Source: Scylla paramamosain (Eukaryota; Arthropoda; Malacostraca; Decapoda; Portunidae). From it: DNA of 64,000 nucleotides. The notes below the pieces were generated by a model, which saw only the letters and a program-made list of their open reading frames with translations, was not told the origin of the DNA and did not search any database. Shown here piece after piece: positions 12,350 through 24,181 of this stretch. Within the stretch, counting starts at the first letter, position 1. Each line of letters begins with the position of its first letter. Location of the stretch: NCBI RefSeq assembly GCF_035594125.1, contig NW_026973728.1, positions 434,001 through 498,000 of the forward strand, read 5' to 3'. The position numbers and the translations under genes are program-made.

Positions 12350-14514
12350 AACACGATCAAAAACACTCAACAGATATTTTTCTGGTAATGTTATTTTTTT
12401 TTCCACATAAAGCTGGTATCGCATGGAATTTAGGGTTTGGTAACTAAGAATGTGAAAAGCACTCAAAATACACACTTTTAGAAAGATTGTTCTGTTTCTC
12501 AATTAAGAGTGTTGTTCATGAGTTTCAGCATTTTGGTATCTAGGAAACTTCTTCATATACACTAGTTTTTTGCATTTTTTGCCTTGTGGTTCTTTTGAAC
12601 TATTAAACACTCATTATACACTTTTCTTGCAATGTCCTTTTCTTTCCCATTATAGAGTGCTTTGCATCAATTTTCGTGTTTTTTTTTATAGGTAACAAGC
12701 TCAAAAACAATCAAAATATACCTTTTTGGTAATGTTTTTCTATTTCTTTATATTGGTTTGTTTGCATCCGTTTTAGCGTTTTTCTACGTAAAACACTGAG
12801 AAGACACGTTTTCAGTAATTTTTTTTTTGAATTCCTATATAGAGTGAGTTCTTATTATTTATTGTTTTGGTGCCTAACATGCTGAACAACACTCAAAAGA
12901 GAGATTTCTGATAAGGTCGTTTAATTTCCTCATATAGGAGACTTTGCATGCACTTTAGTGTTTGGTACATAACAGTCCCCCCCAAAAAAAGCAAAAATTA
13001 ACTTTTTTGATAATATTCTTTTATGATATAATTGCCCTGAATTTTTACGAGACTTTCGGCATCTCGGTACCTATGAAGATAAATAAAAAAAAAAAAAAAA
13101 TCCTTTTTTTTATTTTTTTTATTTATTTATTTTTTTTTTTCTCAATGAAGAGTGTTATTTATGGGATTTACCTTTTTGGTACTTAAGGAACTTAACAACA
13201 CTCATAATACGCGTTTCTTGTAATGTCCTTTCGTTTCCCAAACAAAAGGTTCTTTGCATGTATTTAAGCGTTTTTATAGATAACATGATCAAAAACACTC
13301 AAAATTCAAAGTTTTGGTAATGTTATTCTGTTTCTCCATAAAGTGTGTTTTGCATGCGTTTTAGCAGTTTTGTATATAAGGAGCTCAAAAACACTTATGG
13401 CAAGTTTAAAAGACACTTTTCTGGTAAATTCATTTTTTTTCCCCACAAAGCTATTTTCACATGTAATTTGGGGTTTTTGGTAACTAAGAATGTGAAAAGC
13501 ACTTAAAATCCACGCATTTAGTAAGGTTGTTTTGTTTCTCAATCAAGAGTGTTATTCATAAGTTTCAGCATTTTGGTATCTAGGAAATCTCTCCATATAC
13601 ACGAGTTTTTGCGTTGTTTGATTTGTGGTTCTTTTGAACTATAAAATACTCATTACACACTTTTTCTTGCAATGTCCTTCTCTTTCCCAATATAGAGTGC
13701 TTTGCATCCATTTTCGCGTTTTTGTAGGTAAAAAGCTCAAAAACACTCAAGATATACCCTTTTGGTAACGTTTTTCTATTTCTTGATACTGGTTGGTTTG
13801 CATCCGTTTTAACGTTTTTCTACGTAAAACACTGAGAAGACACGTTTTCTGTAACTTTGTTTTGGATTCCCATGTAGAGTGAGTTCCTTATTATTTATCT
13901 TCTCGGTGCCTAACATGCTAAAAAACACACAAAACACAGATTTCTGGTAAGATCGTTTAATTTCCTCATAATGAAGGCTTTGCATGCACTATAGGGTTTG
14001 GTACATAAGTCCGAACAAAAAAAGCTGAAATTAACTTTTTTGATAATATTCTTTTATCACATAATTGCCCTGAATTTTCCCAGAATTTTGGCATCTCGGT
14101 ACCTATGAAAATAAATAATAAAAAAAAAATTATATTTATTTTACTTTTTTATTTTTTATTTTCTAAATAAAGAGTGTCATTTGTGGGTTTTAGCATTTTG
14201 GTACTAAAGGAATTAACAAAAAACACTCATAATACATGTTTCTCGTAATGTCCTTTCGTTTTCAAAATATAAGGTTCTTTGCATGTATTTAAGCGTTTTT
14301 ATAAATAACATGATCAAAAACACTCAAAATAAATGTTTTTCTGTTTCTCCATAAAATGTATTTTGCATGCGTTTTAGCGTTTTGGTATATAAGGAGCTCA
14401 AAAACACTTAAAGCCATGTTCTTGGTAAAATTTGGTTTTATTCCCATGTAATGTGATTGCCCTGGCTTTTAGTGCTCTATTTTCATAACACGCTCAAAAA
14501 ACACTAAAAAAACA
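12350..14514 (+). repeat. HOR satellite, family I block
   Basis: About two forward family I HOR copies (unit 2 landmarks near 13,070 and 14,100). Related in reverse complement to about 46,240-49,650, which holds roughly one extra HOR copy. It ends inside unit 6/7 at a breakpoint where the next 470 bp run in the opposite orientation. No gene is seen. Confidence 0.82.
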
Positions 14515-14984
14515 TGCAAAGCCTCCCATGTGAGGAAATTAAAGACCTTACCAGAAATCTTTCTTTTGAGTGTTTTTCAGCTTGTTAGGCACCAAAAAGA
14601 TAAATAATAAGGAACTCACTCTATGTGGGTAAGAAAATTACTGAAAATGTGTCTTCTCAGTGTTTTACGTAGAAAAACGCTAAAATTGATGCAAACCAAC
14701 CAATATCAAGAAGCAGAAAAACACTACCAAAAATGTATATTTTGAGTGTTTTTGAGCTTGTTACCTACAAAAAAAAACGCAAAAAATGATACAAAGCACT
14801 ATATATTAAGAAACAAAGGGACATTGCGAGAAAAGTGTATAATGAATGTTTTATAGTTCAAAAAAACACAAGGCAAAAAACGCAAAAACTCGTGTATATG
14901 GAGAAGTTTCCTAGATACCAAAATGCTGAAACTCATGAATAACACTCTTAATTGAGAAATAGAACAACCTTACTAAATGCGTGT
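14515..14984 (-). repeat. Inverted satellite block, copy 1
   Basis: Units 1, 12, 11, 10, 9 and 8 in reverse orientation (ACATGCAAAGCCTCCCATG to CTTACTAAATGCGTGTC) inside a forward array. The left breakpoint joins unit 7 to GCATGT of unit 1. The right breakpoint joins unit 8, at ATGCGTGTC, to the head of unit 6. The same two breakpoints occur at 52,756-53,247 and 45,866-46,235 in the mirrored array. Confidence 0.85.
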
Positions 14985-16503
14985 CAAAAACACTAAAAGG
15001 CAATTTCTTCGTAAAAGTTGGTTTTATTCCCATGTAATGTGATTGCTCTGCTTTTTAGTGCTTTATTGCCTAACACGCTCAAAAACACTCAAAGACACTT
15101 TTCTGGTAATGTCATTTTTTTCCCATATAAAACTAGTTTCGCATGGAATTTGGGATTCTGGTAACTAAGAATGTAAAAAAACACTCAAAATACACGCATT
15201 CAGTAAGGTTGCTCTGTTTCTTGATTAAGAGTGTTATTCATGAGTTTCAGCATTTTGGTATCTTAGAAACTTCTCCATAGAGTCGGGTTTTTGCGTTTTT
15301 TGCCTTTTGATTCTGGTGAAGCTATAAAACACTCATTATACACGTTTTTCGTTATGTCCTTTTTTTTTCTAATATACAGTGCTTTCCATCCATTTTTGTG
15401 TTTTTTTTTATGTAACAAGATCAAAAACACTCAAAATATAGGTTTCTCTTAATGTCCTTTTGTTTCCCAATTTTTGCATCCATTTTCGCGTTTTTTGTAG
15501 GTAACAGGCTCAAAAACACTCAAAATATACCTTTTTGGCAATGTTATTCTATTTCTTCATACTGGTTTGTTTGCATCCGTTTTAGCGTGTTTCTACGTAA
15601 AACACTGAAAAGACAAGTGTTAAGTGATTTTGTTTTGGATTCCCATATAGAGTGACTTCCATATTATTTATTGTTTTGGTGCCTAACATGCTGAAAAACG
15701 CTCAAAAGACAGGTTTCTGGTAAAGTCGTTTAATTTCCTATAGAGGTGGCTTTGCATGCAATTTAGGTTTTGGTACATAACTGTCCGAAAAAAAAACTAA
15801 AATTAACTTTTTTTTATAATGTTCTTTTTTCCATATAATTTCCCTGAATTTTGCCAGAATTTTGGCATCTCGGTACCTATGAAGAAGTATAACAAAAAAA
15901 AAGGAAAATTCTTTTTTTTCTCTATAAAGAGTTTTATTTGTGGATTTTAGCTTTTTGGTGCTTAAGAAATTTAATAATATTCATAATAAACGTTTCACGT
16001 AATGTCCTTTCGTTTCCCAAACATAGGGTTCTTTCCATGTATTTAAGCGTTTTTATAGGTAACATGATCAAAAACACTCAAAATACATGTTTTTGGTAAT
16101 GTTATTCTGTTTCTTCATAAAGGGGGTTTTGCATGCGTTTTAGTGTGTTGGTATGTTAGGAGCTCAAAAACACTTAAAGGCAAGTTCTTGGTAAAAGTTG
16201 GTTTTATTGCCATGTAATGTGATTGCCTTGCTTTTTAGTGCTTTATTGCCTAACACGCTCAAAAACACTCAAAAGACATTTTTCTGGAAATGTCTTTTTT
16301 TTTCTTTCCACATAAAGCTAGTTTCGTATGCAATTTGGGGTTTTGGTAACCAAGATTGTGAAAACAATCAAAATACACGCATTTAGTAAGGTTGTTCTGT
16401 TTCTCAATTAACAGTGTTATTCATGAGTTTCAGGGTTTTGGTATCTAAGAATCTCAAAAACACTTATAATGCACGTTTTTCGTAATGTCCCTTTTTTTTC
16501 CTC
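14985..16503 (+). repeat. HOR satellite, outer part of left arm
   Basis: Forward family II HOR from unit 6 to unit 9. It contains an odd unit 8/9 with CATAGAGTCGGGTTTTTGCG (about 15,276), also seen inverted at about 45,570, and a truncated unit 10 (TTTCCCAATTTTTGCATCC, about 15,463). A unit 2 landmark is at about 15,870. It ends in CCCTTTTTTTTCCTC just before the LINE junction hairpin. Confidence 0.82.
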
Positions 16504-16532
16504 ATTTAGGGTGCTTTGCATGCACCCTAAAT
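16504..16532. repeat. Hairpin at satellite/LINE junction, left arm
   Basis: Perfect 11-bp inverted repeat, ATTTAGGGTGC / GCACCCTAAAT, around a 7-base TTTGCAT loop. The loop and one arm equal the satellite box GGGTGCTTTGCATGCA, so the LINE end and the satellite overlap here. The mirror copy is at 35,191-35,219. Confidence 0.85.
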
Positions 16533-17282
16533 TTACTAACAACACTACTAATTCCACTATCCAAGTCATTGACATATATTACAAACAACATCGGCCCTAA
16601 TACTAATAATCCCTTTGACACCTTACTAATTACTTGACCCCACTTGGATTTAGAGCCGTTTATTACAACACTCTGTCGCCTGCCGCTTGGCCATGACGTT
16701 ATCCAGATTACTTATAACCTTTTTCCAATTCTTAAATACTGTGGAATATATTTCATCTGGTCCTGGTGACTTGAACTTTTCAGCTTATCTATCTCCTGTT
16801 CCACTATCTGTTTAGTTATGGTAATATCTGTCAGCTTCTCATTTTCTTCTACTCTAAATATCTTGTCACTATTCGGCAAATCCTGCATGTTTTCCTGGGC
16901 AAAGACAGTTAAAAAAATACTCGTTCACAATTTTACTAATCTCCTCCCAACAACTAAGCAGGTCCCATTCTGCTGTCTTTAAAGAACTATTGTTTCTCTA
17001 TTCTTCGTCTTATATGCCTGATAAAATCCCTTGGGGTCCATCTTCCCTTGGCTGGCTACCTTTAATTCATAACTATTTTCAGCTTTCCTTGTTAAACTCC
17101 TGACTTTTCTAATTCATTATATTATGGCCTTAAAACCACTTTCCCTGTCTTTAATCTCATATATACTTCTCTTTCGCCCTATGTAATGTTTTAACCTCTT
17201 TCATCCATTTATGATAATTTTTTCTGCGATCTTATTCTTGTGTAAGGGATATTCCCTAACTGTCCTGAATGTAATTTATCAA
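16533..17282 (-). mobile_element. CR1/L2-like LINE fragment, copy 1 (reverse transcriptase remnant)
   Basis: A decayed piece of a non-LTR retrotransposon ORF2, read on the minus strand from 17,282 to 16,533. Recognisable pieces in order are DPKGFYQAYKTKNRE and EISKIVNEYFLTVFAQE (linker before the RT), ITKQIVEQEIDKLKSS, then, one frame over, KSPGPDEIYSTVFKNWKK (start of the RT domain). After an internal deletion come SGRRQSVVINGSKSKWGQV and LVLGPMLFVIYVNDLDSG. This family normally has GVPQGS before LGP; here it reads SKVSKG. The copy stops at VSKF, just before the place where the catalytic (F/Y)ADD should be, so the catalytic motif is absent, as are the endonuclease and the 3' end. Frameshifts (at GTTCTTTAAAG and at GTTCAAGTCACC) and stops show it is dead. 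Compared with copy 2 it keeps 74 bp lost there. The clade call rests on motif style only. Confidence 0.85.
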
Positions 17283-17298
17283 CGAAATATTTATTTCG
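17283..17298. repeat. Short inverted repeat at LINE/monomeric satellite junction
   Basis: The 16-base CGAAATATTTATTTCG is self-complementary (7+7 around TT) and sits exactly where LINE sequence gives way to satellite (TTCTCTATAAAGGGTG). The mirror copy is at 34,493-34,508. Confidence 0.75.
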
Positions 17299-19640
17299 CT
17301 TCTCTATAAAGGGTGTTTTGCTTGAGTTTTAGCGTTTCTGTACATAAGAACCTTTAAAACACGTTTTTAGTAATGTTATTTTGTGTTCCTTTATGGAGCG
17401 CTTTCCATGCTTTTTAGCGTTCTGGTGTCTAACACGTTGAAAAACACTCAAAAGACACGTTGATGAAAATGTCGTTTCGATTCCCGATAAAGGGGGCTTC
17501 CAATACATTTTGTCTTTTGGTACTTAACAATATGAAAACAAAAGTTTAAGTAAAAGTTTTCGGTTGAGTTATTTTTCCAGACAAAGTTCTAATCATGTGT
17601 TTTTGAGTCTGGGTACCTAAAAAGCTCAAAATCTCTCATAATACACTTTTCTCGTAATGTCCTTTCTTTTCTCCATGAAGGATGCTTTGCGTGTAATTTG
17701 GCACTTTTATACTTAACAAGCACAAAAACAATCAAAATACAAGTTTTTGGTAATGCTAATTTGTTTCTCCGTAAAGGTTGTTTTGCATGTTTTTCTGCGA
17801 TATCGGATGTAAGAAGGTAAAAAACACTCTAAAGATACTTTCTTGGTAATGTTATTTTATATTGCCAAATAGGGTGCTTTCAATGTTTTTTAGCATTTTG
17901 ATTCCTAACACTCAAGTAAACACTCAAAAGACACGTTTCCTGTAATATCGTTTTGTTTCTTCATATAGGCAGCTGCATGCATTATGATGTTTTGCTACAT
18001 AATGTGAAAAACGCTCAAAATAAAGATTTTAGGTAATGTTGTTCTTTTTCTCTATATAGGGTGCTATTCATCCTTTTTAGCGTTTTGGTACTTAGGAAGC
18101 TTACTTAGGAAGCTCAGAAACACAAATAAAACTTGTTTCTCCAAACCTCTTTCCATTTCCCCATAAAGATTGCTTTGTATGTATTTTGACGTTTTGGTAC
18201 ATAAAAAGGAAAAAATAAAACACAAAAACACGTTTTAGGTGATGTTCTGTTTCTCTATTAAGAGATATAGAATATATTTAATTTTCATTCAGGCGGTTTA
18301 GTGTTTGGTACCTAACAGACTCAAAACTCTGATAATACACGTTTCTCGTAGTGTCCTATCGTTTCCTCATACAGGGTGCTTTAAATGCATTTTTAAGATG
18401 ATGTACGTAACAGACTCAAAAAGACTCAAAATACACGTTTTTGGTAAGTTTTTTTTTCTGTTTGGTAAGATTATTCGTGTTTGTTGCACGCGTTTTAGCG
18501 TTTTGGAACGTAAAAAGTTTAAAACACTTAAAAGACATGCTTATTATTTTGCATTTCTATATAAGGTGCTTTCCATGCTATTTAGCGTTTTCGTGCCTAA
18601 CACGCGGAAAAACACATAAAAACACATTTGTTATATTGTTGTTTAATTTTCTCGTATAGCGAGCAAGCATTATGGTGTTTTGCTACCTGACAATGTGAAA
18701 ACATTCAAATTACACGATTTCGGTAATGTTTTTTTCTTTCTCCATTTTTGCGTTTTGGTACCTGAGAAGCTAAAAAAAAAAAAATAAAACTCATAATACA
18801 TGTTTTTTGTCATGTCCTTTCGTTTCCTCATATACGCTGTTTTTGGTGCTTTGGTACCTAACAGGGTGTTTGCACGTATTTTGACATTTTAGTTCGTAAG
18901 AACCTAAAAAAACACTCTAAAGACACGTTTTAGTAAAGTTCTCTTGTATTCTCCTATAGGGTGATTTCGTTGCTTCTTACTGATTTGGTGCCTAACACGC
19001 CCAAAAAATAACAAAAGACAAGTTTGTAGTGATTTCGTTTCGTTTCTTCATATAGGTTGCTTTACATGCATGTTGGCGTTTTGGTAATTATCAATGTAAA
19101 AAAATACCCGTTTTTGGTAAGTTTGTTCTTTTTCTTCAGAGCACTATTGAAGTACTGATTTGGTACTTAAGAAAGTAATAAAAAAAAAAAAAAAAAAAAC
19201 GTTTCTCGTCCTTTTTATTTCCATATGCAGGGTGATTTGTTTGATGACAGGCGATTTTGTACATAATAAGCTCAAAAAAAAAAAAAAACACAAAATACAC
19301 GTTTTTGGTTAATGTATTCTGTTTCTCTATATATGGTATTTTCATACGTTTTTAAAGTCGTTTCATATATCTATATATGGGTCTTTGCATGAATTTTGGC
19401 TTTTTGGTAACTAACAATGTCATAACACTCAAAATGCACGTTTTTTTTTTTTTTGGCAGTATTGTTCTGTTTCTCCATATAGAGTGTTTTCATGCGTTTT
19501 ACCCTTTTGATACTAAGAAAATCAAAAACACTCATAATACACGTTTCTCGTAATGTCTTTTAATTTTTCCCATATAGGGTATTTCCGATTCATTTAGGCG
19601 TTTTTTTACGTAACAATCTTACAAAAGACTCAAAATACTT
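17299..19640 (+). repeat. Monomeric (non-HOR) satellite, left arm
   Basis: About 2.3 kb of units with the same layout as the HOR units, for example TTTAGCGTTTTGGTACTTAG, AAACACTCAAAAGACACG and GGTAATGTT blocks at about 95-bp steps. The ordered 12-unit signatures are absent: no GAAGATGAATAAC, GATTGCCCTGC or CATCCATTTTCGCG. Units look individually diverged, which suggests older or less homogenised satellite. Contains a 20-base A-run (19,180-19,199) and a short tandem duplication around ACTTAGGAAGCTTACTTAGG (18,096-18,118). The border with the HOR is a truncated unit at about 19,640. No gene is seen. Confidence 0.82.
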
Positions 19641-21141
19641 GTTTTGTATGCGTTTTAGCGTTTTCGTATGTAAGGAGCTTAAAAACACTTAAAGGCAAGT
19701 TATTGGTAAAAGATGGTTTTATTCCCATGTAATGTGATTGCCCTGCTTTTTAGTGCTTTATTGCCTAACACGCTCAAAAAAACCTCAAAAGACACTTTTC
19801 TGGTGATATTTTTTTTTCACACATAAAGCTAGTTTCGCATGCAATTTGGGGTTTTGGTAAGTAAGAATGTTAAAAAGATTAAAAATACACCCATTTGGTA
19901 AAGTTGTTCTGTTTCTCAATTGAGTGTTATTCATGAATTTCAGCATTTTGGTATAAAAGAAACATCTCCATATACACGAGTTTTTGCGTGTTTTGCTTTG
20001 TGGTTCTTGTGAAACTATAAAACACTCATTATATACGTTTCTCGTAATGTCCTTTTCTTTCCCAATATAGAGTGCTTTGCAACTATTTTCGCGTTTTCTG
20101 TAGGTAACAAGCTCAAAAACACTCAAAATATAACCTTTTAGTAATATTATTCTATTTCTTCATATTGGTTGGTTTGCATCCGTTTTAATGTTTTTCTAAG
20201 TAAAACACTAAAAAGACACGTTTTCAGTAATTTTGTTTTGGATTCCCATATAGAGTGACTTCCATATTATTTATCGTTCTGGTGCCTAACTTGCTGAAAA
20301 AACATTGAAAAGACAGGTATCTGGTAAAGTTGTTTAATTTCCTCATATAGGTGGCTTTGCATACACTTTACGGTTTGGTACATAACAGTCCGAAAAAAAA
20401 AGAAGCTAAAATTAACTTTTTTCATAATATTACTTTTTTCACATAATTTCCCTGAATTTTGCCAGAATTTTGGCATCTCGGTACCTATGAAGATAAATAA
20501 CAAAAAAAAAAATATCCTAGTTTTTATTTATTTATTTATTTTCTCTATAAAGAGTATTATTTGTGGGTTTTAACTCTTTTCGTACTTATGGAACTTGAAA
20601 ACACTCATAATATACGTTTCTCGTAATGTCCTTTCGTTTCCCAAACATAGATTTCTTTGCATGTATTTAAGCGTTTTTATACGTAACAGATCAAAAACAC
20701 TGAAAATTAATGTTTTTCGTAATGTTATTTTGTTTCTCCATAAAGGGTGTTTTGCATGCATTTTAGTGTTTTGGTATGTAAGGAGCTGAAAAACACTTAA
20801 AGACAAGTTCTTGGTAAATGTTGGTTTTATTCCGATGTAATATCATTGCCCTGCTTTTTTGTGCTTTATTTCCTAACATGCTCAAAAACACTCAAAAGAC
20901 ACTTTTTTTTCTGGTAATGTCATTTATTTCTCACATAAAGCTAGTTTCGCATGTAATTTCGGGTTTTGGTAACTAAGAATGTGAAAAAAAAACTCAAAAT
21001 ACACGCATTTGGTAAGGTTGTTCTGTTTCTCAATTAAAAGTCTTATTCATGAATTTCAGCGTTTTGGTATCTAAGAAACATCTCCATATACACGAGTTTT
21101 TGCTTGTTTCTTCCTTGTGGTTCTTGTGAAACTATAAAACA
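19641..21141 (+). repeat. HOR satellite, inner left arm
   Basis: Forward family II HOR beginning inside unit 5 (GTATGCGTTTTAGCGTTTTC) directly after the monomeric part. It contains one complete copy with a unit 2 landmark at about 20,480. Mirrored at about 30,631-32,133. The 113-codon minus frame at 19,785-20,126 is a satellite translation and recurs at 31,625-31,963. Confidence 0.84.
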
Positions 21142-24100
21142 CATTATAAACGTTTCTCGTAATGTCCTTTTGTTTCCCAATATAGAGAGATTTGCATCCA
21201 TTTTCGCTCAATAACAAAAAATAATACATTTTTTTGGTAATATTATTCTATTTCATGATATTGGTTGATTTGCATTCGTTTTAGCGTTTTTCTACATAAA
21301 ACACTGAAAAGACACGTTTTCAGTAATTTTGATTGGATTTCCATACAGAGTGACTTCCATATTATTTATTGTTTTGGTGCCTAACATACTGAAAAACAGG
21401 CAAAAGACAGGTTTCAGGTAAAGTCGTTTAATTTCCCCATATAGGTAGCTTTGCATACATTTTAGGGTTTGGTATATAACAGTCAGAAAAAAAAGCTAAA
21501 ATTAACCTTTTTCATAATATTCTTTTTTCACGTAATTTTCCTGAATATCTACATGCAGTTTAGGGTTTGGTACATAACAGTTTGAAAATAAAAGCTAAAA
21601 TTAAATTTTTTGATTTTTTTTTCACATAAATTCCCTGAATTTTGCCAGAATTTTGGCGTCTCGGTACCTATGAAGATTAATAAAAAAAATGCTATTTTTT
21701 CATTTATTTATTTATTTTTGGTACTTAAGGAACGTATATTACTCGTTTCTCGTAATGTCCTTTTGTTTCCTAAAGATAAGGTTCTTTGCATGTATTTAAG
21801 CGTTTTTATAGGTAACATGATCAAAAACACTCAAAATATACCTTTTTCGTAATGTTATTCTATTTCTTCATATTGGTTGGTTTCCATCCGTTTTAGCGTT
21901 TTTCTACGTAAAACACAGAAAAGACACGTTTTCAGTAATTTTGTTTTGGATTCCCATATAGAGTGACTTCCATGTTATTTATCGTTTTGGTGCCTAACAT
22001 GCTGAAAAAAACAATCAAAAGACGGGTTTCTTGTAAAGTCGTTTAATTTCCCCATATAGGTAGCTTTGCATACACTTTAGGGTTTGGTACATAACAGTCA
22101 GAAAAAAAGCTAAAATTAACCTTTTTCATAATATTCTTTTTTTCACGTAATTTTCCTGAATATCTACATGCAGTTTAGGGTTTGGTACATAACCTATGAA
22201 GATACCTATGAAGATCAATAAAAAAAATGCTATTTTTTTTTTCTATAAAGACTGTTATTTGTGGGTTTTAGCTTTTTGGTACTTAGGGAACTTCTAAACA
22301 CTCAAAATACACATTCCTCGCAATGTCTTTTCATTCCCAAACATAGGGTTCTTTGCATGTATTTAGGCGTTTTTATTGGTAACAAGCCCAAAAACACTCA
22401 AAATACATGTTTTTGAGAATGTTATTCTGTTTTTCCATAAAGGGTGTTTTGCATGGGTATTAGCGTTTTGGTATGTAAGGAGCCCAAAAAAACTTAAAGG
22501 CAAGTTCTTGGTAAAAGTTGGTTATATTCCCATGTAATGTGATTGACCTGCTTTTTAGTGCTTTATTACCTATCACGCTGAAAATCACTAAAAAGACACT
22601 TTTCTAGTAATTTTTTTTTCCACAGTTTCGCATGTAATTTGGGGTTGGACCACTAAGAATGTAAAAAAATAACTCAAAATACACTCATTTCCTAAGATTG
22701 TTCTGTTTCTCAATTAAGAGTATTATTCATGAGTTTCAGCATTTTGGTATCTAAGAAACTTCTCCATATATACGAGTTTTTGCGTTTTTTGCCTTATGGT
22801 TCTTCAAAACTATTAAAACATTCATTATACAATTTTCTTGTAATATCCTTTATTTTTCTTTGTAATATCCTTTCATTTTTACGTTTTTTGTAGGTAACAA
22901 GCTCAAAAACACTCAACTTTTTTGTAATGTTATTCTATTTCTTCATATTGGTTGGTTTGCATCCGTTTTTAGGGTTCTACGCTAAAACTGAAAAGACACG
23001 TTTTCAGTAATATTGTTGAAATAGCTGAAAACAAAGACACGTTTCTTGTAAAGTCGTGTAATTTCCCCATATAGGTTGCTTTGCATGCACTTCCGTGTTT
23101 CGTACATAACTCCGGAAAAAGCTTAAATTATTTTTTTTCACATTTTTTCCCTGAATTTTCTCAGAATTTTGGCATCTCGGCACCTATGAAGATGAATAAC
23201 AAAAAAAAAAAAAAATCTATTTTTTTTTTTTCTCTATAAAGAGTGTTATTTGTGGGTTTTAGATGTTTGGTACTTAAGGAACTTAAACATACTCATAATA
23301 CACGATTTTCGTAATGTCCTTTCGTTTCACAAATATAGCGTTCTTTGCATGTATTTAAGCGATTTTATAGGTAACATGATCAAAAATACTCAAAATATAT
23401 GTTTATGGTAATGTTATTCTGTTTCTCCATAAAGGTTGTTTTGCATGTGTTTAGCGGTTTGGTATGTAAGGAGTTAAAAAACACTTAAAGGAAAGTTCTT
23501 CGTAAAATTTGGTTTTATTCCAATGTAATGTGATTGTTCTGCTTTTTAGTGTTTTGTTGCATATAACGCTCAAAAACACTGAAAAGACACTTTTCTGGTA
23601 ATGTAATTTTTTTCCCACATAAAACTAGTTTCGCATATAATTTGGGATTTTCGTAACTAAGAATGTGAAAAACACTCATAATACACACATTTGGTAAGGT
23701 AGTTCTGTTTTTCAATTAAAAGTGTTATTCATGAGTTTTAGCGTTTTGGTATGTAAGAAACTTCTCTATATACACGAATTTTTGCGTTTTTTGCCTTGTG
23801 GTTGTTGTGAAACTATAAAACACTCATTATACACGTTTCTCGTAACGTCTTTTGCTTCCCTATATAGAGTGCTTACCATCCATTTGCGCGTTTTTTGTAG
23901 GTAAAAAGCTCAAAAACACTTCATATTTGTTGGTTTGCATCCGTTTTAGTGTTTTTCTACGTAAAACACTGAAAAGACACGTTTTCAGTAATTTTGTTTT
24001 GGATTCACATATTGACTGACTTCCATATTATTTATCGTTTTGGTGCCTAACATGCAGGAAAACACTGAAAATACAGGTTTCTGGTAAAGTCGTTCAACTT

Positions 24101-24180
24101 CCTTATATAGGTGGTATGTACTTTAGAGTTTGGAACATAAAAATCCGAAAAAGAGCTATAATTAACTTTTTTGATAATGT
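21142..24180 (+). repeat. 3-kb duplicated satellite segment, copy A2
   Basis: Direct copy of 1,627-4,672 and inverted copy of 27,640-30,630. It shares the aberrant AGAGATTTGCATCC unit 10 (21,186) and the unit 4-to-11 deletion (about 21,830). Peculiar to this copy are two identical chimeric joins, CCTGAATATCTACATGCAG, at about 21,540 and 22,150, where unit 2 breaks and unit 1 starts again. The segment ends exactly at the orientation switch. Confidence 0.84.
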
Positions 24181-24181
24181 A
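24180..24181. other. Orientation switch of the whole array
   Basis: Up to GATAATGT (24,180) the satellite is forward. From AAGAAAAAAAAAATAGG (24,181) on, units 3, 2 and 1 read in reverse. The break lies inside unit 2 on the left and at the unit 3/2 A-run on the right. There is no hairpin at the join, so it is a junction between different HOR positions rather than a simple snapback. Confidence 0.88.

Larger units (their letters stand above)
14985..24180 (+). repeat. Left arm of the giant inverted repeat
   Basis: This arm reads HOR, LINE fragment, monomeric satellite, HOR. The reverse complement of the same order is found at 27,640-36,620. Anchor pairs: 15,499 with 36,225 (GGTAACAGGCTC and its complement), 17,281 with 34,510 (AACGAAATAT), 19,640 with about 32,134 (HOR/monomer border), 24,180 with 27,640 (GATAATGT). 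The coordinate sums, 51,724 to 51,820, drift only by small indels. The arms are not identical: the right LINE copy has a 67-bp net deletion and there are many point differences. Confidence 0.88.

Noticed and set aside
17460..17500. CENP-B box
   Set aside because: TTCG followed by a G-rich stretch occurs (for example GTTTCGATTCCCGATAAAGG), but the required spacing and the CGGG end of the box do not match.
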